Notes under the pieces: generated by a model
Told to the model about the DNA's origin: nothing
Seen by the model: only the letters and a program-made list of their open reading frames with translations
Databases searched by the model: none
In this document: positions 51,852 to 60,623 of the stretch, piece after piece
How positions within the stretch are numbered: the first letter of the stretch is position 1
Layout of the letters: each line of letters starts with the position of its first letter
Position numbers and translations under genes: made by a program
Origin: JBBWZH01 sp035544115
GTDB taxonomy: Bacteria; Actinomycetota; Actinomycetes; Mycobacteriales; CADCTP01
Assembly: GCA_963714145.1 (NCBI GenBank)
Contig: OY970235.1
Coordinates: forward strand, 7,006,001 to 7,070,000
Length of the DNA stretch: 64,000 bases
Reading direction: 5' to 3'

Positions 51852-53252
51852 ATGGCGGACTCGTGGGCCACTTCCGGGGTTGACCTGCATCTGGAGCTGA
51901 CCGGCCGGCCGGTCCGGGCGGGCCTGGAGGCGGCGCTGCGGGAGGCGGTCCGGGCCGGGCGGCTGCGGCCGGGCAGCCGGTTGCCGTCATCCCGGGCGCT
52001 GTCCCGCGACCTCGGCCTGGCCCGCAACACGGTCGCCGACGCGTACGGGCAACTCGTCGCCGAGGGCTGGCTGGCGGCCCGGCCCGGCTCCGGCACCGTG
52101 GTCGCCGAGCGCCCGGCGCCGGTCGAGCCGGCGGTCCCGATCGACGTAGCCGGCCACCACCCGACCCGCTACGACCTGCGGACCGGCTCGCCGGACCTGA
52201 CCGCGTTCCCGCGCTCCGCCTGGCTGGCCGCGGCCCGCCGGGCGCTGGCCGTCGCCCCGGCCGACACGCTCGGCTACGGCGACCCGCGCGGCCTGCCGGT
52301 ACTGCGCCAGGCGCTGGCCGACTACCTGTCCCGGGCCCGCGGCGTGCGGGCCAGCCCGGACCGGATCGTGGTCTGCTCCGGCTTCACCCAGGGACTCTCG
52401 CTGGTCTGCCAGGCGCTGCGGTCCGGTGGCGCCGGGGCCGTCGGGATGGAGAGCTACAGCTACCGGGGGCACCGCGAGGTGGTCGCCGCGACCGGGCTGC
52501 GGGTGGTCACCATGCCGGTCGACACCGGCGGCGCCGTGCTGGACGACCTGACCGCGGACGCGGCGGTGCTGACCCCGGCGCACCAGTTCCCGCTCGGCAT
52601 GCCGCTCGCGCCGGCCCGGCGGACCGCCGCGGTCCGGCGCGCGGCCCGGCTCGACAGCTGGCTGGTGGAGGACGACTACGACGGCGAGTTCCGCTACGAC
52701 CGGCAGGCCGTGGGGGCGCTGCAGGCGCTCGCCCCGGAGCGGGTGATCTACGCGGGCACCGCGAGCAAGAGCCTGGCCCCGGGCGTCCGGCTGGGCTGGC
52801 TGGTGCTGCCGGCCGCGCTGGTCGGCCCGGTCACCGCTGCCAAGGCGGTGGCCGACCGGCAGACCGGCAGCCTGGACCAGCTCGCCCTGGCCGAGTTCAT
52901 CAGCTCCGGCGGGTACGACCGGCAGATCCGCCGCTGCCGGCTCAGCTACCGGCGACGCCGGGACACCCTGCTCGCGGCGCTGCGGCGGCAGGTCCCCGCC
53001 ATCCGGCTGACCGGCGTCGCGGCCGGCCTGCACACGCTCGCGCTGCTCCCGCCCGGGCAGCAGGAGGACACCGCGGTGGCCCGGGCCGCCCGGCACGGCG
53101 TCGGCATCGAGGGCGTCCGGACCTACCACGCGGGCGGCCCGGAGCACCCGCCCGCGCTGGTCATCGGCTACGGCACGCCACCGCCGCACGCGTTCAGCAC
53201 CGCGGTCGCCCGGCTAACCGCCGCCCTCCGGGACGACACTCCACTGCCCTGA
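51852..53252 (+). CDS. MocR/PdxR-type GntR regulator with aminotransferase domain
   Basis: 466 residues, the standard size. Winged helix about residues 20-85 (LPSSRALSRDLGLARNTVAD), short linker, then the aminotransferase-like domain with DTLGYGDPRGLPVLRQAL, LTPAHQFPLGMPL, VEDDYDGEFRYD and the PLP lysine in GTASKSLAPGVRLGW. The regulator needs PLP as a cofactor or sensor. It is divergent from the AhpD-like gene. Its 3' end overlaps the convergent DppC gene by 39 bp. Confidence 0.93.
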   Translation: MADSWATSGVDLHLELTGRPVRAGLEAALREAVRAGRLRPGSRLPSSRALSRDLGLARNTVADAYGQLVAEGWLAARPGSGTVVAERPAPVEPAVPIDVAGHHPTRYDLRTGSPDLTAFPRSAWLAAARRALAVAPADTLGYGDPRGLPVLRQALADYLSRARGVRASPDRIVVCSGFTQGLSLVCQALRSGGAGAVGMESYSYRGHREVVAATGLRVVTMPVDTGGAVLDDLTADAAVLTPAHQFPLGMPLAPARRTAAVRRAARLDSWLVEDDYDGEFRYDRQAVGALQALAPERVIYAGTASKSLAPGVRLGWLVLPAALVGPVTAAKAVADRQTGSLDQLALAEFISSGGYDRQIRRCRLSYRRRRDTLLAALRRQVPAIRLTGVAAGLHTLALLPPGQQEDTAVARAARHGVGIEGVRTYHAGGPEHPPALVIGYGTPPPHAFSTAVARLTAALRDDTPLP

Positions 53253-54206
53253 CGGCTCCGGCCGGCGCCGGCCGCCCCGGGACAGCCGGCGCAGCCGCCG
53301 GATAGCCGGCCGGACCCGCGGACCGGGCCGGGGTGGCCCCGGCGACGGGTGGACGGCCTCCCGGATGCCGTCGCCGATCAGGCTGATCGAGATCACCAGC
53401 AGCATCAGCACCAGCCCGGGGAGGTAGAACAGCCAGGGCCGGGTCTCGGCGGCCGAGACGCCGTCCGCGACCAACCGGCCGAGCGAGGTGTCGTTACCGC
53501 GCACGCCGTAGCCCAGATAGGTCAGCACCGACTCGTCGACCACCGAGCCGGCCGCGCCGACCGTGACCCAGACCATGATCGCGCCGAGCGAGTTCGGCAG
53601 CAGGTGGGTGAGGATGATCCGTCGGCCGGACGCGCCAAGCGCCTGCGCGGCCTCGACGAACTCCCGTTCCCGCAGCGAGAGCAGCTCCGCCCGCACCACC
53701 CGGGCCAGGCCCAGCCAGCCGAAGGCGGCGAGGAACACCGCCACCCCCAGCGCCGAGTGCAGCGAGTCGAAGGTGTTGGCCACCACCAGGAGCACGACCA
53801 GCGTCGGCAGCGTGAGGATCAGGTCCACCAGCCGCATCAGCACGCTGTCCACGAACCGGCCGAAGTACCCGGCCAGCGCGCCCACCAGCAGGCCGAGCGA
53901 GCCGGCCAGCAGCACGAAGACCACCGCGATCATGGTCGACCGCTGCACGCCACGCATCAGCAAGGCCAGCAGGTCACGGCCGATGGTCTCGGTGCCGAGC
54001 AGGTGGCCCGGGCTGCCCGGCGGCCGGGACAGCGCCGAGCGGTCCAGGTCGCGGTACGACCAGCGGTAGAACAGCGGGCCGGCGAACGCGCCCAGCACCA
54101 GCACCAGGCAGCTGACCAGGCCGGCGATCGCGAGCCGGTCCCGACCGAACCGGCTCAGCACCTGCTGCCGCCGGCTCCGCGACACACGCTGATCGACCAT
54201 GCTCAT
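53214..54206 (-). CDS. orphan DppC-type peptide ABC transporter permease
   Basis: 330 residues from ATG 54204-54206, preceded by GGGGGAG. The N-terminus RFGRDRLAIAGLVSCLVLVL and the binding-protein-dependent permease domain with EAA loop (EFVEAAQALGASGRRIILTH near residue 183) match DppC/OppC. Six helices. It imports oligopeptides or nickel only as part of a complex with DppB, ATPases and a solute-binding protein, but none of these is nearby. The C-terminal Arg/Pro-rich tail (about 290-330) is coded across the 3' end of the MocR gene. Confidence 0.88.
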   Translation of the reverse strand: MSMVDQRVSRSRRQQVLSRFGRDRLAIAGLVSCLVLVLGAFAGPLFYRWSYRDLDRSALSRPPGSPGHLLGTETIGRDLLALLMRGVQRSTMIAVVFVLLAGSLGLLVGALAGYFGRFVDSVLMRLVDLILTLPTLVVLLVVANTFDSLHSALGVAVFLAAFGWLGLARVVRAELLSLREREFVEAAQALGASGRRIILTHLLPNSLGAIMVWVTVGAAGSVVDESVLTYLGYGVRGNDTSLGRLVADGVSAAETRPWLFYLPGLVLMLLVISISLIGDGIREAVHPSPGPPRPGPRVRPAIRRLRRLSRGGRRRPEPSGQWSVVPEGGG

Positions 54207-54325
54207 CGCTCCCCCGTACCGGGCGACCCACCGGCGAACGGGCGAGGCGCTGTTGTGATACACCCCGCCCGGGCCGGATCAGGTTGCCTGCGGCCCGGGC
54301 GGCGGTGACCGCTAGCGCGGACGGG

Positions 54326-55090
54326 TCAGTCGTAGTGGTGGATCAGGCGGACGTTCAGGGCGACCATCACGACGCCGAGCAGCCCGACGATGCCGAAGCC
54401 GCGCAGCAGCGGGCCGGCGGCGAAGTCCTGCAGGATCAGCGAGCGCAGCGCCTCCATCACGTAGGTGACCGGGTTGAGGGTGGCCGCGATCTCCATCGGG
54501 CGGGTGAGCAGCTCGCGCGGCACGAAGCTCGGGGTGAGGAACAGCAGCGGGAAGAAGACCAGGCTGCCCGAGTTGGTGGCCGCCGCGCTGCGCGTCTTGA
54601 GCGCGATCAGCTGCATGAAGCCGGCGAACACCACCGCCCACATGGCCGTGAGCAGGAGCAGCAGCAGGAAGCCGAGCGGGCCGCTGGCGACCCGGATGCC
54701 GAACGGCAGCGCCAGCACCACCAGCAGTATCGTGATCACGACGATCTTCACCGCCTCGGCCAACAGCCGGCCGAGCACCAGCGCGGTGCGGGAGACCGGC
54801 GAGGCGCGCAGCTTGTCGAAGTAGCCGCCCTCGATGTCCTCCACCAGGTACAGCGCGGCGGTGCCGAACGAGGCCGCCAGCAGCAGCGAGCTGGGCAGCT
54901 GGAACGCCGCGTAGCTCTGCCCGGACAGGAACCCGGTCGAGCTGGACGGGAAGATCTTGCCGGCCTGCCCGACGTTCACCACCAGGAAGAACAGCGGGAT
55001 GAACAGCGTCGGAACCGACGACTCCGGCGTCCGCAGCCCCTCCCGCAACGCCCGCCCACTCAGAATGCGCACCTGCGCGATGCCGCTCAT
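54326..55090 (-). CDS. ABC-2 type exporter permease
   Basis: 254 residues from ATG 55088-55090, whose ATGA overlaps the ATPase stop by 4 bp. Six helices. Characteristic features of the ABC-2 family are LFIPLFFLVVNVGQAGKIFP near the start, EDIEGGYFDKLRASPVSRTA, and LVFFPLLFLTPSFVPRELLT. It forms the membrane part of a drug or antibiotic efflux pump (DrrB-like). The substrate is unknown, although DrrAB-type pumps often guard against the cell's own antibiotics. Confidence 0.93.
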   Translation of the reverse strand: MSGIAQVRILSGRALREGLRTPESSVPTLFIPLFFLVVNVGQAGKIFPSSSTGFLSGQSYAAFQLPSSLLLAASFGTAALYLVEDIEGGYFDKLRASPVSRTALVLGRLLAEAVKIVVITILLVVLALPFGIRVASGPLGFLLLLLLTAMWAVVFAGFMQLIALKTRSAAATNSGSLVFFPLLFLTPSFVPRELLTRPMEIAATLNPVTYVMEALRSLILQDFAAGPLLRGFGIVGLLGVVMVALNVRLIHHYD

Positions 55091-55887
55091 ACCCGCACCT
55101 CCTGGACCTCGCCGGCCTGGCGTTCGCGGGTGCGGCCGGTGGCGTCCAGGAAGACCTCGTCCAGGGTGGGGTCGGCGGCCAGGCCCTGCCGCTCCCGCAG
55201 GTCGTCCTTCAGCGCCTGCGGCGTGCCCTCGCGCACGATCAGTCCTCCGTCGATGATCGCCAGCCGGTTGCACAGCTGGTCGGCTTCCTCCAGGTATTGC
55301 GTGGTCAGGAAGACCGTGGTGCCGCGACTGTTGATCCGGCGGACCTCGTCCCACACGGTCAGCCGGCTGGCCGGATCCAGCCCGGTGGTCGGCTCGTCCA
55401 GGAACAGCACGTCCGGCTCGTGTACCAGCGCGGAGGCCAGGTCGAGCCGGCGTTTCATGCCGCCCGAGTAGCCCTTGATCCGGCGGTCGGCGGCATCTAC
55501 CAGGTCGACCAGCTCCAGCAGGGCCTGGGCCCGGTCGGCCGCCTGTGCCCGGCTGCTGCCGAACAGCCGAGCCTGCAGCACCAGCAGCTCGCGCCCGGTC
55601 TGCCGCGGATCCAGCCCGGCCTCCTGCAGCGCCACCCCGATCCGGCGACGGGCCGCGTCCGGCTCCGCGGTCACATCGATACCGGCCACCCGCGCGGTGC
55701 CGGAGGTGAGCGACATCAGCGTCGCCAGGATGCGCACCGTCGTCGACTTGCCCGCCCCGTTCGGACCGAGGAACCCGAAGATCTCACCTACCCCGACCTT
55801 CAGATCGACGCCGCGCACCGCGTCTACCGTGCCTGACCTCCCCTTGTACTGCTTGACGAGTTGATTCGCCTCGACTGCCAGCTCCAT
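55087..55887 (-). CDS. ABC transporter ATPase (DrrA-like)
   Basis: 266 residues from ATG 55885-55887. Walker A is GPNGAGKSTT, signature YSGGMKRRLDLA, Walker B VLFLDEPTTGLDP, and the H-loop position is TQYLEEADQL (Gln-Tyr in place of the His). This replaced switch His is seen in DrrA-type drug exporters. The C-terminus has the DrrA-type regulatory extension (LAADPTLDEVFLDATGRTRE). It powers the overlapping ABC-2 permease. No strong Shine-Dalgarno is visible; GTG three codons earlier is possible. Confidence 0.93.
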   Translation of the reverse strand: MELAVEANQLVKQYKGRSGTVDAVRGVDLKVGVGEIFGFLGPNGAGKSTTVRILATLMSLTSGTARVAGIDVTAEPDAARRRIGVALQEAGLDPRQTGRELLVLQARLFGSSRAQAADRAQALLELVDLVDAADRRIKGYSGGMKRRLDLASALVHEPDVLFLDEPTTGLDPASRLTVWDEVRRINSRGTTVFLTTQYLEEADQLCNRLAIIDGGLIVREGTPQALKDDLRERQGLAADPTLDEVFLDATGRTRERQAGEVQEVRV

Positions 55888-55962
55888 GCCATGCACCGTA
55901 CGGGGGGCCACCGACAGATTTTCCGCGGTGCCCGGCCGGCGCGGACCAGCCCCGGCCACTCG

Positions 55963-56577
55963 CTACAGCACTGCGACCCGGCCCGAGTCCAGGTCGTAGA
56001 CGGCGCCCTGGATCGTGAGCCGGTGCGCGGTGAGCGCGGTGTTCAGCACCGGCGCCGCGCGCAGCTGCTCGACGATGTGCGCGACGTTGGCCCGGACGGC
56101 CGACGCGACCGGGTCCGGCCCCGGGTCCGCTCCGGCGGCCGCGGCGGCCGGGGAGATCGCCGCGACGAGCGCATCGATGTCCGTGTCCGTCGGGCTGGCC
56201 GTGCCGTCCGCGGCGGCCATGGTCGCCTTCACCGCGCCGCACCTGCTGTGGCCGAGCACCAGGACGATCGGGATGCCCAGCTCGAGTACGCCGTACTGGA
56301 GCGACCCCATCACCGCCCGGTCCACCACCTGGCCGGCCGTCCGGACCACGAACAGATCGCCGATGCCCTGGTCGAACGCGACCTCCGGCGGCACCCGCGA
56401 GTCGGCGCAGGCCAGGATCGTGGCGAACGGGTGCTGGCCGTCGGCGACGGCATGGCGTCGGTCGGCGTCCTGATGCGGCCGCTGCGGGCTACCCGCGACG
56501 AACCGCTCGTTGCCGGCGAGGAGCTGGTCTAGCGCGTCGGTCGCGGTGCCGACCGGTACCGTGGCGGTGCTGGCCAT
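55963..56577 (-). CDS. beta-class carbonic anhydrase
   Basis: 204 residues from ATG 56575-56577, chosen over a directly preceding ATG by Shine-Dalgarno spacing (GGGGG). Zinc ligands are Cys57, His110 and Cys113 (ACADSRV, LGHSRCGA), with the Asp59-Arg61 dyad of beta-CA. It interconverts carbon dioxide and bicarbonate in the cytosol. The gap of about 75 bp to the ABC ATPase start suggests separate control. A frame overlapping its start by three bases at 56577-56579 runs upstream and resembles a kinase tail (see findings). Confidence 0.95.
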   Translation of the reverse strand: MASTATVPVGTATDALDQLLAGNERFVAGSPQRPHQDADRRHAVADGQHPFATILACADSRVPPEVAFDQGIGDLFVVRTAGQVVDRAVMGSLQYGVLELGIPIVLVLGHSRCGAVKATMAAADGTASPTDTDIDALVAAISPAAAAAGADPGPDPVASAVRANVAHIVEQLRAAPVLNTALTAHRLTIQGAVYDLDSGRVAVL

Positions 56578-56900
56578 CATGATCCCCCGTTGTCGGTGAG
56601 TCCTCGTTCGCTGTGGTTGCCGGCGGTCGGCCGCGCGCCGCGCAGGGCGGCCCGGGGCGCCCGGAGCCGGAAGCGGGCGCCGGTACCCGGCTGTTCGACC
56701 GCCGTTCCTCCGCCGGGACGACCGCAGGTCCTGCTGGCCCGTTCGGCCAGCGCGGCGCGGACCTGAGCTCTCTGCGCAGCCAGCTGCTGCGGCACGGTTC
56801 GGGCGGTCCGGGCGGTCGGGCTCGCGGGCCCGCCCCGGTTCGGGGCATGGACCCGGTCAGCCGGCGTTGTCCAGGCCGGCCGGCGCCGCGCTCGCCCGGC
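56578..56900. other. 323-bp gap with a possible histidine-kinase-like remnant
   Basis: On the minus strand an open frame 56577-56795 (72 codons) contains GGGTAVEQPGTGARFRLRAP, which resembles the G2 box and final strand of histidine-kinase ATPase domains. It has no kinase core and ends on the carbonic anhydrase start codon. It may be a gene remnant, a leader frame or chance. Otherwise the gap holds the promoter of the carbonic anhydrase gene. Confidence 0.3.
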
Positions 56901-58121
56901 TCAGTCCAGCTGGGCGATGAGGTAGGCGCGTTCGGCGCTGTTGGTGGTGAGGGCCAGCGCGACGCGGTAGGCGTCCGCCGCCTCCGCGGGCCGGCCGAGG
57001 CGGCGGAGCAGGTCGGCCCTGGTGGCCGGCAGGTACCGGTACGACGCGAGCCGGCCGTCCCGTTCCAGCTCCTCCACCTCGGCCAGCGCGGCGGCCGGGC
57101 CGTCGGTCATGGCGACCACCACCGCCCGGTTCAGCGCCGCCACCGGGGACGGCCAGACCCCCAGCAGCGCGTCGTACAGCAGCCGGATCTGCGGCCAGTC
57201 CGTGTCGGCGTAGCTGGGCGCCTGGGCGTGCAACGCGGCGATCGCGGCCTGCAGGGCGAACCGGCCAGCCGAGCCGGACCGCAGCGCGGCCACCACCAGC
57301 CGGTCGGCATCGGTGATCATGGCGTGGTCCCAGGCGGAGCGGTCCTGGTCGGCGAGCCGGGCGAGTTGGCCGGCGGCGTCGACCCGGGTGTCGCGCCGGG
57401 CCTGGTGCACCAGCAGCAACGCGAGCAGCCCGGCGACCTCCGGCTCGGCCGGCAGCAGCGCGTGCAGCAGCCGGGCCAGGTCGAGCGCGCGGTCGGCGAG
57501 GTCGACCCGGGTCAGCGCGTCCCCGGACGGCGCGGTGTGGCCCATCGTGGACAGCAGGTGGACGACGGTGAGCACCGCGTCCAGCCGGGCCGGCAGGTCG
57601 TCCGGGCCGGGCACCACGTACCGGATCCGGGCCGCGGTGATCTTCTTCTTGGCTCGGGTCAGCCGGGCGGCCAGGGTCGGCTCGCTGACCAGGCAGGCAT
57701 GCGCGATGTCGGCCGTGCTGACCCCGCAGACCAGCCGGAGCGTGAGCGCGACCTGCGCCTCGGCCGCCAGCGCCGGGTGGCAGCAGATGAAGACGAGCCG
57801 GAGCCGGTCGTCCGGGATGACGTCGCCGGCGGGTTCGGGCAGCTGCACCGCCTCGGGTTCCAGCAGCAGCGGCAGCTTGGCCCGCAGCGTCCGCTGCCGG
57901 GCCAGCGCGGTCAGCGCGTTGCGCCGGGCGGCGACGGTCAGCCAGGCGCCGGGCCGGGGCGGCACGCCGGTCCGGGCCCAGGCGCGCAGCGCGGCGACGT
58001 AGGCGTCCTGCACACACTCCTCGGCGGTGTCCAGGTCTCGGGTCAGCCGGACCGTCGTGGCGAGCACCGCGGCCCACTCGGCCCGGTGCGCCGCCGCGAC
58101 GGCCAGCTCGACCGTATTCAG
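56901..58121 (-). CDS. ECF-type sigma factor with C-terminal extension (ECF42-like)
   Basis: About 406 residues. Sigma region 2 (LDTAEECVQDAYVAALRAWA) and region 4 (VALTLRLVCGVSTADIAHAC, followed by LVSEPTLAARLTRAKKKI) are followed by a helical TPR-like C-terminal domain (about 200-400), the layout of ECF41/ECF42 factors without an anti-sigma gene. The start is uncertain. GTG at 58065-58067 would cut off the conserved RAEWAAVL part of region 2, while CTG at 58119-58121 overlaps the upstream stop as CTGA and restores it. Immediate upstream genes encode YCII and SRPBCC proteins, the usual partners. Confidence 0.85.
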   Translation of the reverse strand: MNTVELAVAAAHRAEWAAVLATTVRLTRDLDTAEECVQDAYVAALRAWARTGVPPRPGAWLTVAARRNALTALARQRTLRAKLPLLLEPEAVQLPEPAGDVIPDDRLRLVFICCHPALAAEAQVALTLRLVCGVSTADIAHACLVSEPTLAARLTRAKKKITAARIRYVVPGPDDLPARLDAVLTVVHLLSTMGHTAPSGDALTRVDLADRALDLARLLHALLPAEPEVAGLLALLLVHQARRDTRVDAAGQLARLADQDRSAWDHAMITDADRLVVAALRSGSAGRFALQAAIAALHAQAPSYADTDWPQIRLLYDALLGVWPSPVAALNRAVVVAMTDGPAAALAEVEELERDGRLASYRYLPATRADLLRRLGRPAEAADAYRVALALTTNSAERAYLIAQLD

Positions 58122-58459
58122 CCGGCCGCCACGACTTCGAACCCGAGCAGCGGCCGGACCTCCACGCCGCCGGCCACGATCGGGGTCAGCGCGGCCAGCT
58201 TCAGCGCGTGGTCGAGGTCGTCCGCCGCCAGCACGAACACCCCGGCCAGCGCCTCCTTGGTCTCGATGAACGGACCGTCGGTGAGCAGGCCGCCGCGGAT
58301 CACGGTCGCGGTCGCCGGCTCGCGCAGGGCCAGCCCGGCGACGATCCGGCCGCCGGCCTCGGCCACCCGGTCGGGCAGCGCGCCGTGCGCGGCCATGACG
58401 TCCGGCGGCAGTTCGTCGGCCGGCACCGCCTCGTAGATCAGCACCGCGTACTGGGGCAT
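58118..58459 (-). CDS. YCII/DGPF-domain protein
   Basis: 113 residues from ATG 58457-58459 (ATGA overlap with the upstream gene). The YCII fold is shown by MPQYAVLIYEAVPADE, LLTDGPFIETKEALAGVFVL with the DGPF motif, and HALKLAALTPIVAGGVEVRPL. Such genes are nearly always next to ECF42 sigma factors, where the DGPF protein is thought to be part of the regulon or to affect sigma function. The small ferredoxin-like fold lacks obvious catalytic residues except a conserved His/Asp pair. Confidence 0.93.
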   Translation of the reverse strand: MPQYAVLIYEAVPADELPPDVMAAHGALPDRVAEAGGRIVAGLALREPATATVIRGGLLTDGPFIETKEALAGVFVLAADDLDHALKLAALTPIVAGGVEVRPLLGFEVVAAG

Positions 58460-59169
58460 CAGGCCACCGCCTCGGCGCCGGCCAGCCAGTCGCTCAGGCA
58501 GCGGCGGGCCAGCTCCGGGTCCGCGCCGGGACCGAACTGGTGCAGTGCGACGCCCACCTGGCCGCCCCAGGCGTCCCGGCCGAACACCCGCAGCATCGCC
58601 GCGTCGGTGCGCACGCCGAGGAACGCCGGCGTCAGGTAGTCGACCGTGCCGTCGAACGCAGGCAGCCCGGGCACGCCGAATCGGACCGGGTCGCCGACCG
58701 CCGCGCCGGCCGGCAGCCCGAGCCGGCGGCAGAGCGCGGCGAACGAGCCGGGCGCGTCCACCGTGCAGTAGGCGGTGTCCCGGCCGGCGAAATGTGCCAC
58801 GTACTCGCCGAGCGTGTGCAGATAGAACCCGGTGTGCTGGACGCACTGGTCGTACTGGATGTCGTAGTCGCGCTCGAACACCCCGGCGTGCCGGTACCGC
58901 AGCCGGGTGCCGCCGCCGGACGGCTCCAGCGTGCAGTCGATCTGGTTCTGCCAGGCGCCGTGCTCGGCCCTGGTCTGGAAGTGCCGCGGCGGCTCCCAGC
59001 CGGTCACCGTGCCGGGATTTCCGGACAGCCCGCGTTCGGCGCCGCCCAGCCGCGGCTCGTACGAAACCGGCCAGAGCCACCCGCCAGAGTGGACGGTGAC
59101 CGCGTCCCATACCTGCTCCGGCGTGGCCGGCAGCACGCCGTCCCAGTGCACCTCGAACTCCTTCGACAT
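58459..59169 (-). CDS. SRPBCC/AHSA1-like protein
   Basis: 236 residues from ATG 59167-59169, preceded by GGAGGT. The first half (1-150) is a START-like fold: FEVHWDGVLPATPEQVWDAV, GWEPPRHFQTRAEHG, TRLRYRHAGVFERDYD. The second half (150-236) is an extra helical/strand region with FGVPGLPAFDGTVDYLTPAF. AHSA1-type proteins bind lipophilic ligands. It is the first gene of the operon SRPBCC-YCII-sigma, so it is likely part of the stress response governed by the sigma factor. The exact ligand is unknown. Confidence 0.9.
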   Translation of the reverse strand: MSKEFEVHWDGVLPATPEQVWDAVTVHSGGWLWPVSYEPRLGGAERGLSGNPGTVTGWEPPRHFQTRAEHGAWQNQIDCTLEPSGGGTRLRYRHAGVFERDYDIQYDQCVQHTGFYLHTLGEYVAHFAGRDTAYCTVDAPGSFAALCRRLGLPAGAAVGDPVRFGVPGLPAFDGTVDYLTPAFLGVRTDAAMLRVFGRDAWGGQVGVALHQFGPGADPELARRCLSDWLAGAEAVA

Positions 59170-59246
59170 CACGACCTCCATGCTTCTCCGCATCGACCTT
59201 CCTACCTCTTCAACCAACGGGGACGGGCGGAATCGACAGCGGGCGG

Positions 59247-60623
59247 TCATTGACTTGCGCGATGTGCCCAGCCGGCGACGTCGCCGCGGGCCAACGCGGT
59301 GGCGAGCAGGTCCGGGAACGCGTCCGGGGTGCAGGCGAACGCGGGCACGCCGAGCCCGGCCAGCGCCGCCGCGTTCTCGTGGTCGTACGCCGGGGCGCCC
59401 TCGTCGGACAGCGCGAGCAGCGCGATGACCTGCACCCCGGCGTTGACCATGGACGCCACCCGGCGCAGCATCTCGTCCCGGATGCCACCCTCGTACAGAT
59501 CGCTGATCAGCACGAACAGCGTGTCCGCCGGGCGCCGGACGAGGCCCTGGCAGTAGCCGATGGCGCGGTTGATGTCGGTACCGCCGCCGAGCTGGGTGCC
59601 GAACAGGACGTCGACCGGATCGGCCAGGTCGGCGGTGAGGTCGACCACGGCGGTGTCGAACACGACCAGCGAGGTACGCAGCGTGCGCATCGAGGCGAGC
59701 ACCGCGGCGAACACGCTCGCGAACACCACCGAGGCGGCCATCGAGCCGGACTCGTCCACCGCGACGATCACGTCCCAGGCCACCTGCCGCTGCCGCCGGC
59801 CGTAGCCGACCAGCCGTTCCGGGACCACCGTCCGGTGCTCGGGCAGGTAGTGCTTGAGGTTGGCGGCGATCGTGGCGTTCCAATCGATGTCCGCCGGCTT
59901 GGGCCGGTGCGTGCGGGCGGCCCGGTCGAGCGCGCCGCTTACCGCGGACCGGGTGCGGTCGGCAACCCGCCGGTGGATCTCGTCGACCACGGTCGACACC
60001 ACCCGGCGGGCGGTGGCCTTGGTCGCCTCCGGCATCACCTTGGCCAGGCTGAGGAGCGTGCCGACCAGGTGCACGTCCGGCTCGACCGAGTCGAGCAGCT
60101 CCGGTTCGAGCAGCAGCCGGGTCAGGTTCAGCCGGTCGATCGCGTCCCGCTGCATCACCTGGACGACCGTGCTCGGGAAGTAGCCGCGGATGTCGCCCAG
60201 CCACCGGGCCACCTGCGGCGCCGACGCGCCGAGCCCGGCCGACCGCTTGCCCCGCCGGTCCGGCTGGCCGCCGCTGCCGCCGCCGTCGTAGAGCGCGGCC
60301 AGCGTGCTGTCCATCGCCACGTCGTCGCCGGTCAGCCCGTACCCACCGGCCGCATCGGCCGGGCTGCCGAGCAGCAACCGCCACCGCCGCAACCGGTCCT
60401 CCGCCGGGCCGGTCGGCTGATCTCCCGCCGGCTCGGCCGGGCCGCCGCCGGCCGGCCCGGGCACCGGACCGGCGGCCTGGCCTGCCGGCGGGCCGGGCCG
60501 GGCGGGCGGCGCGGGCAGGCCGCCAGGCGGCGCGGGCAGGCCAGCCGGAGGGGCGGGCGGACCGCCAGGCCGGGCGGACGGACCGCCAGGCCGGGCGGAC
60601 GGGCCGCCCGGAGGGGCGGTCAT
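59247..60623 (-). CDS. VWA domain protein of the MoxR operon
   Basis: 458 residues from ATG 60621-60623 (ATGA overlap with the upstream gene). The N-terminus (1-75) is Pro/Gly/Ala-rich with 21-bp repeats. Then a helical region (about 80-260, with STVVQVMQRDAIDRLNLTRL). The von Willebrand A domain (about 280-458) has the MIDAS motif VDESGSM, GGGTDINRAIGY and ISDLYEGG. In MoxR systems the VWA protein is the partner engaged by the AAA+ ring, comparable to the chelatase CobT/BchD arrangement. It follows the DUF5682 gene. Confidence 0.92.
   Translation of the reverse strand: MTAPPGGPSARPGGPSARPGGPPAPPAGLPAPPGGLPAPPARPGPPAGQAAGPVPGPAGGGPAEPAGDQPTGPAEDRLRRWRLLLGSPADAAGGYGLTGDDVAMDSTLAALYDGGGSGGQPDRRGKRSAGLGASAPQVARWLGDIRGYFPSTVVQVMQRDAIDRLNLTRLLLEPELLDSVEPDVHLVGTLLSLAKVMPEATKATARRVVSTVVDEIHRRVADRTRSAVSGALDRAARTHRPKPADIDWNATIAANLKHYLPEHRTVVPERLVGYGRRQRQVAWDVIVAVDESGSMAASVVFASVFAAVLASMRTLRTSLVVFDTAVVDLTADLADPVDVLFGTQLGGGTDINRAIGYCQGLVRRPADTLFVLISDLYEGGIRDEMLRRVASMVNAGVQVIALLALSDEGAPAYDHENAAALAGLGVPAFACTPDAFPDLLATALARGDVAGWAHRASQ
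60559..60600 (-). repeat. 21-bp repeats in the VWA protein N-terminus
   Basis: GGACCGCCAGGCCGGGCGGA(C) occurs twice in exact tandem (60559-60579, 60580-60600) and a degenerate third copy follows. They encode repeated PSARPGG units in the Pro-rich tail. Confidence 0.75.
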
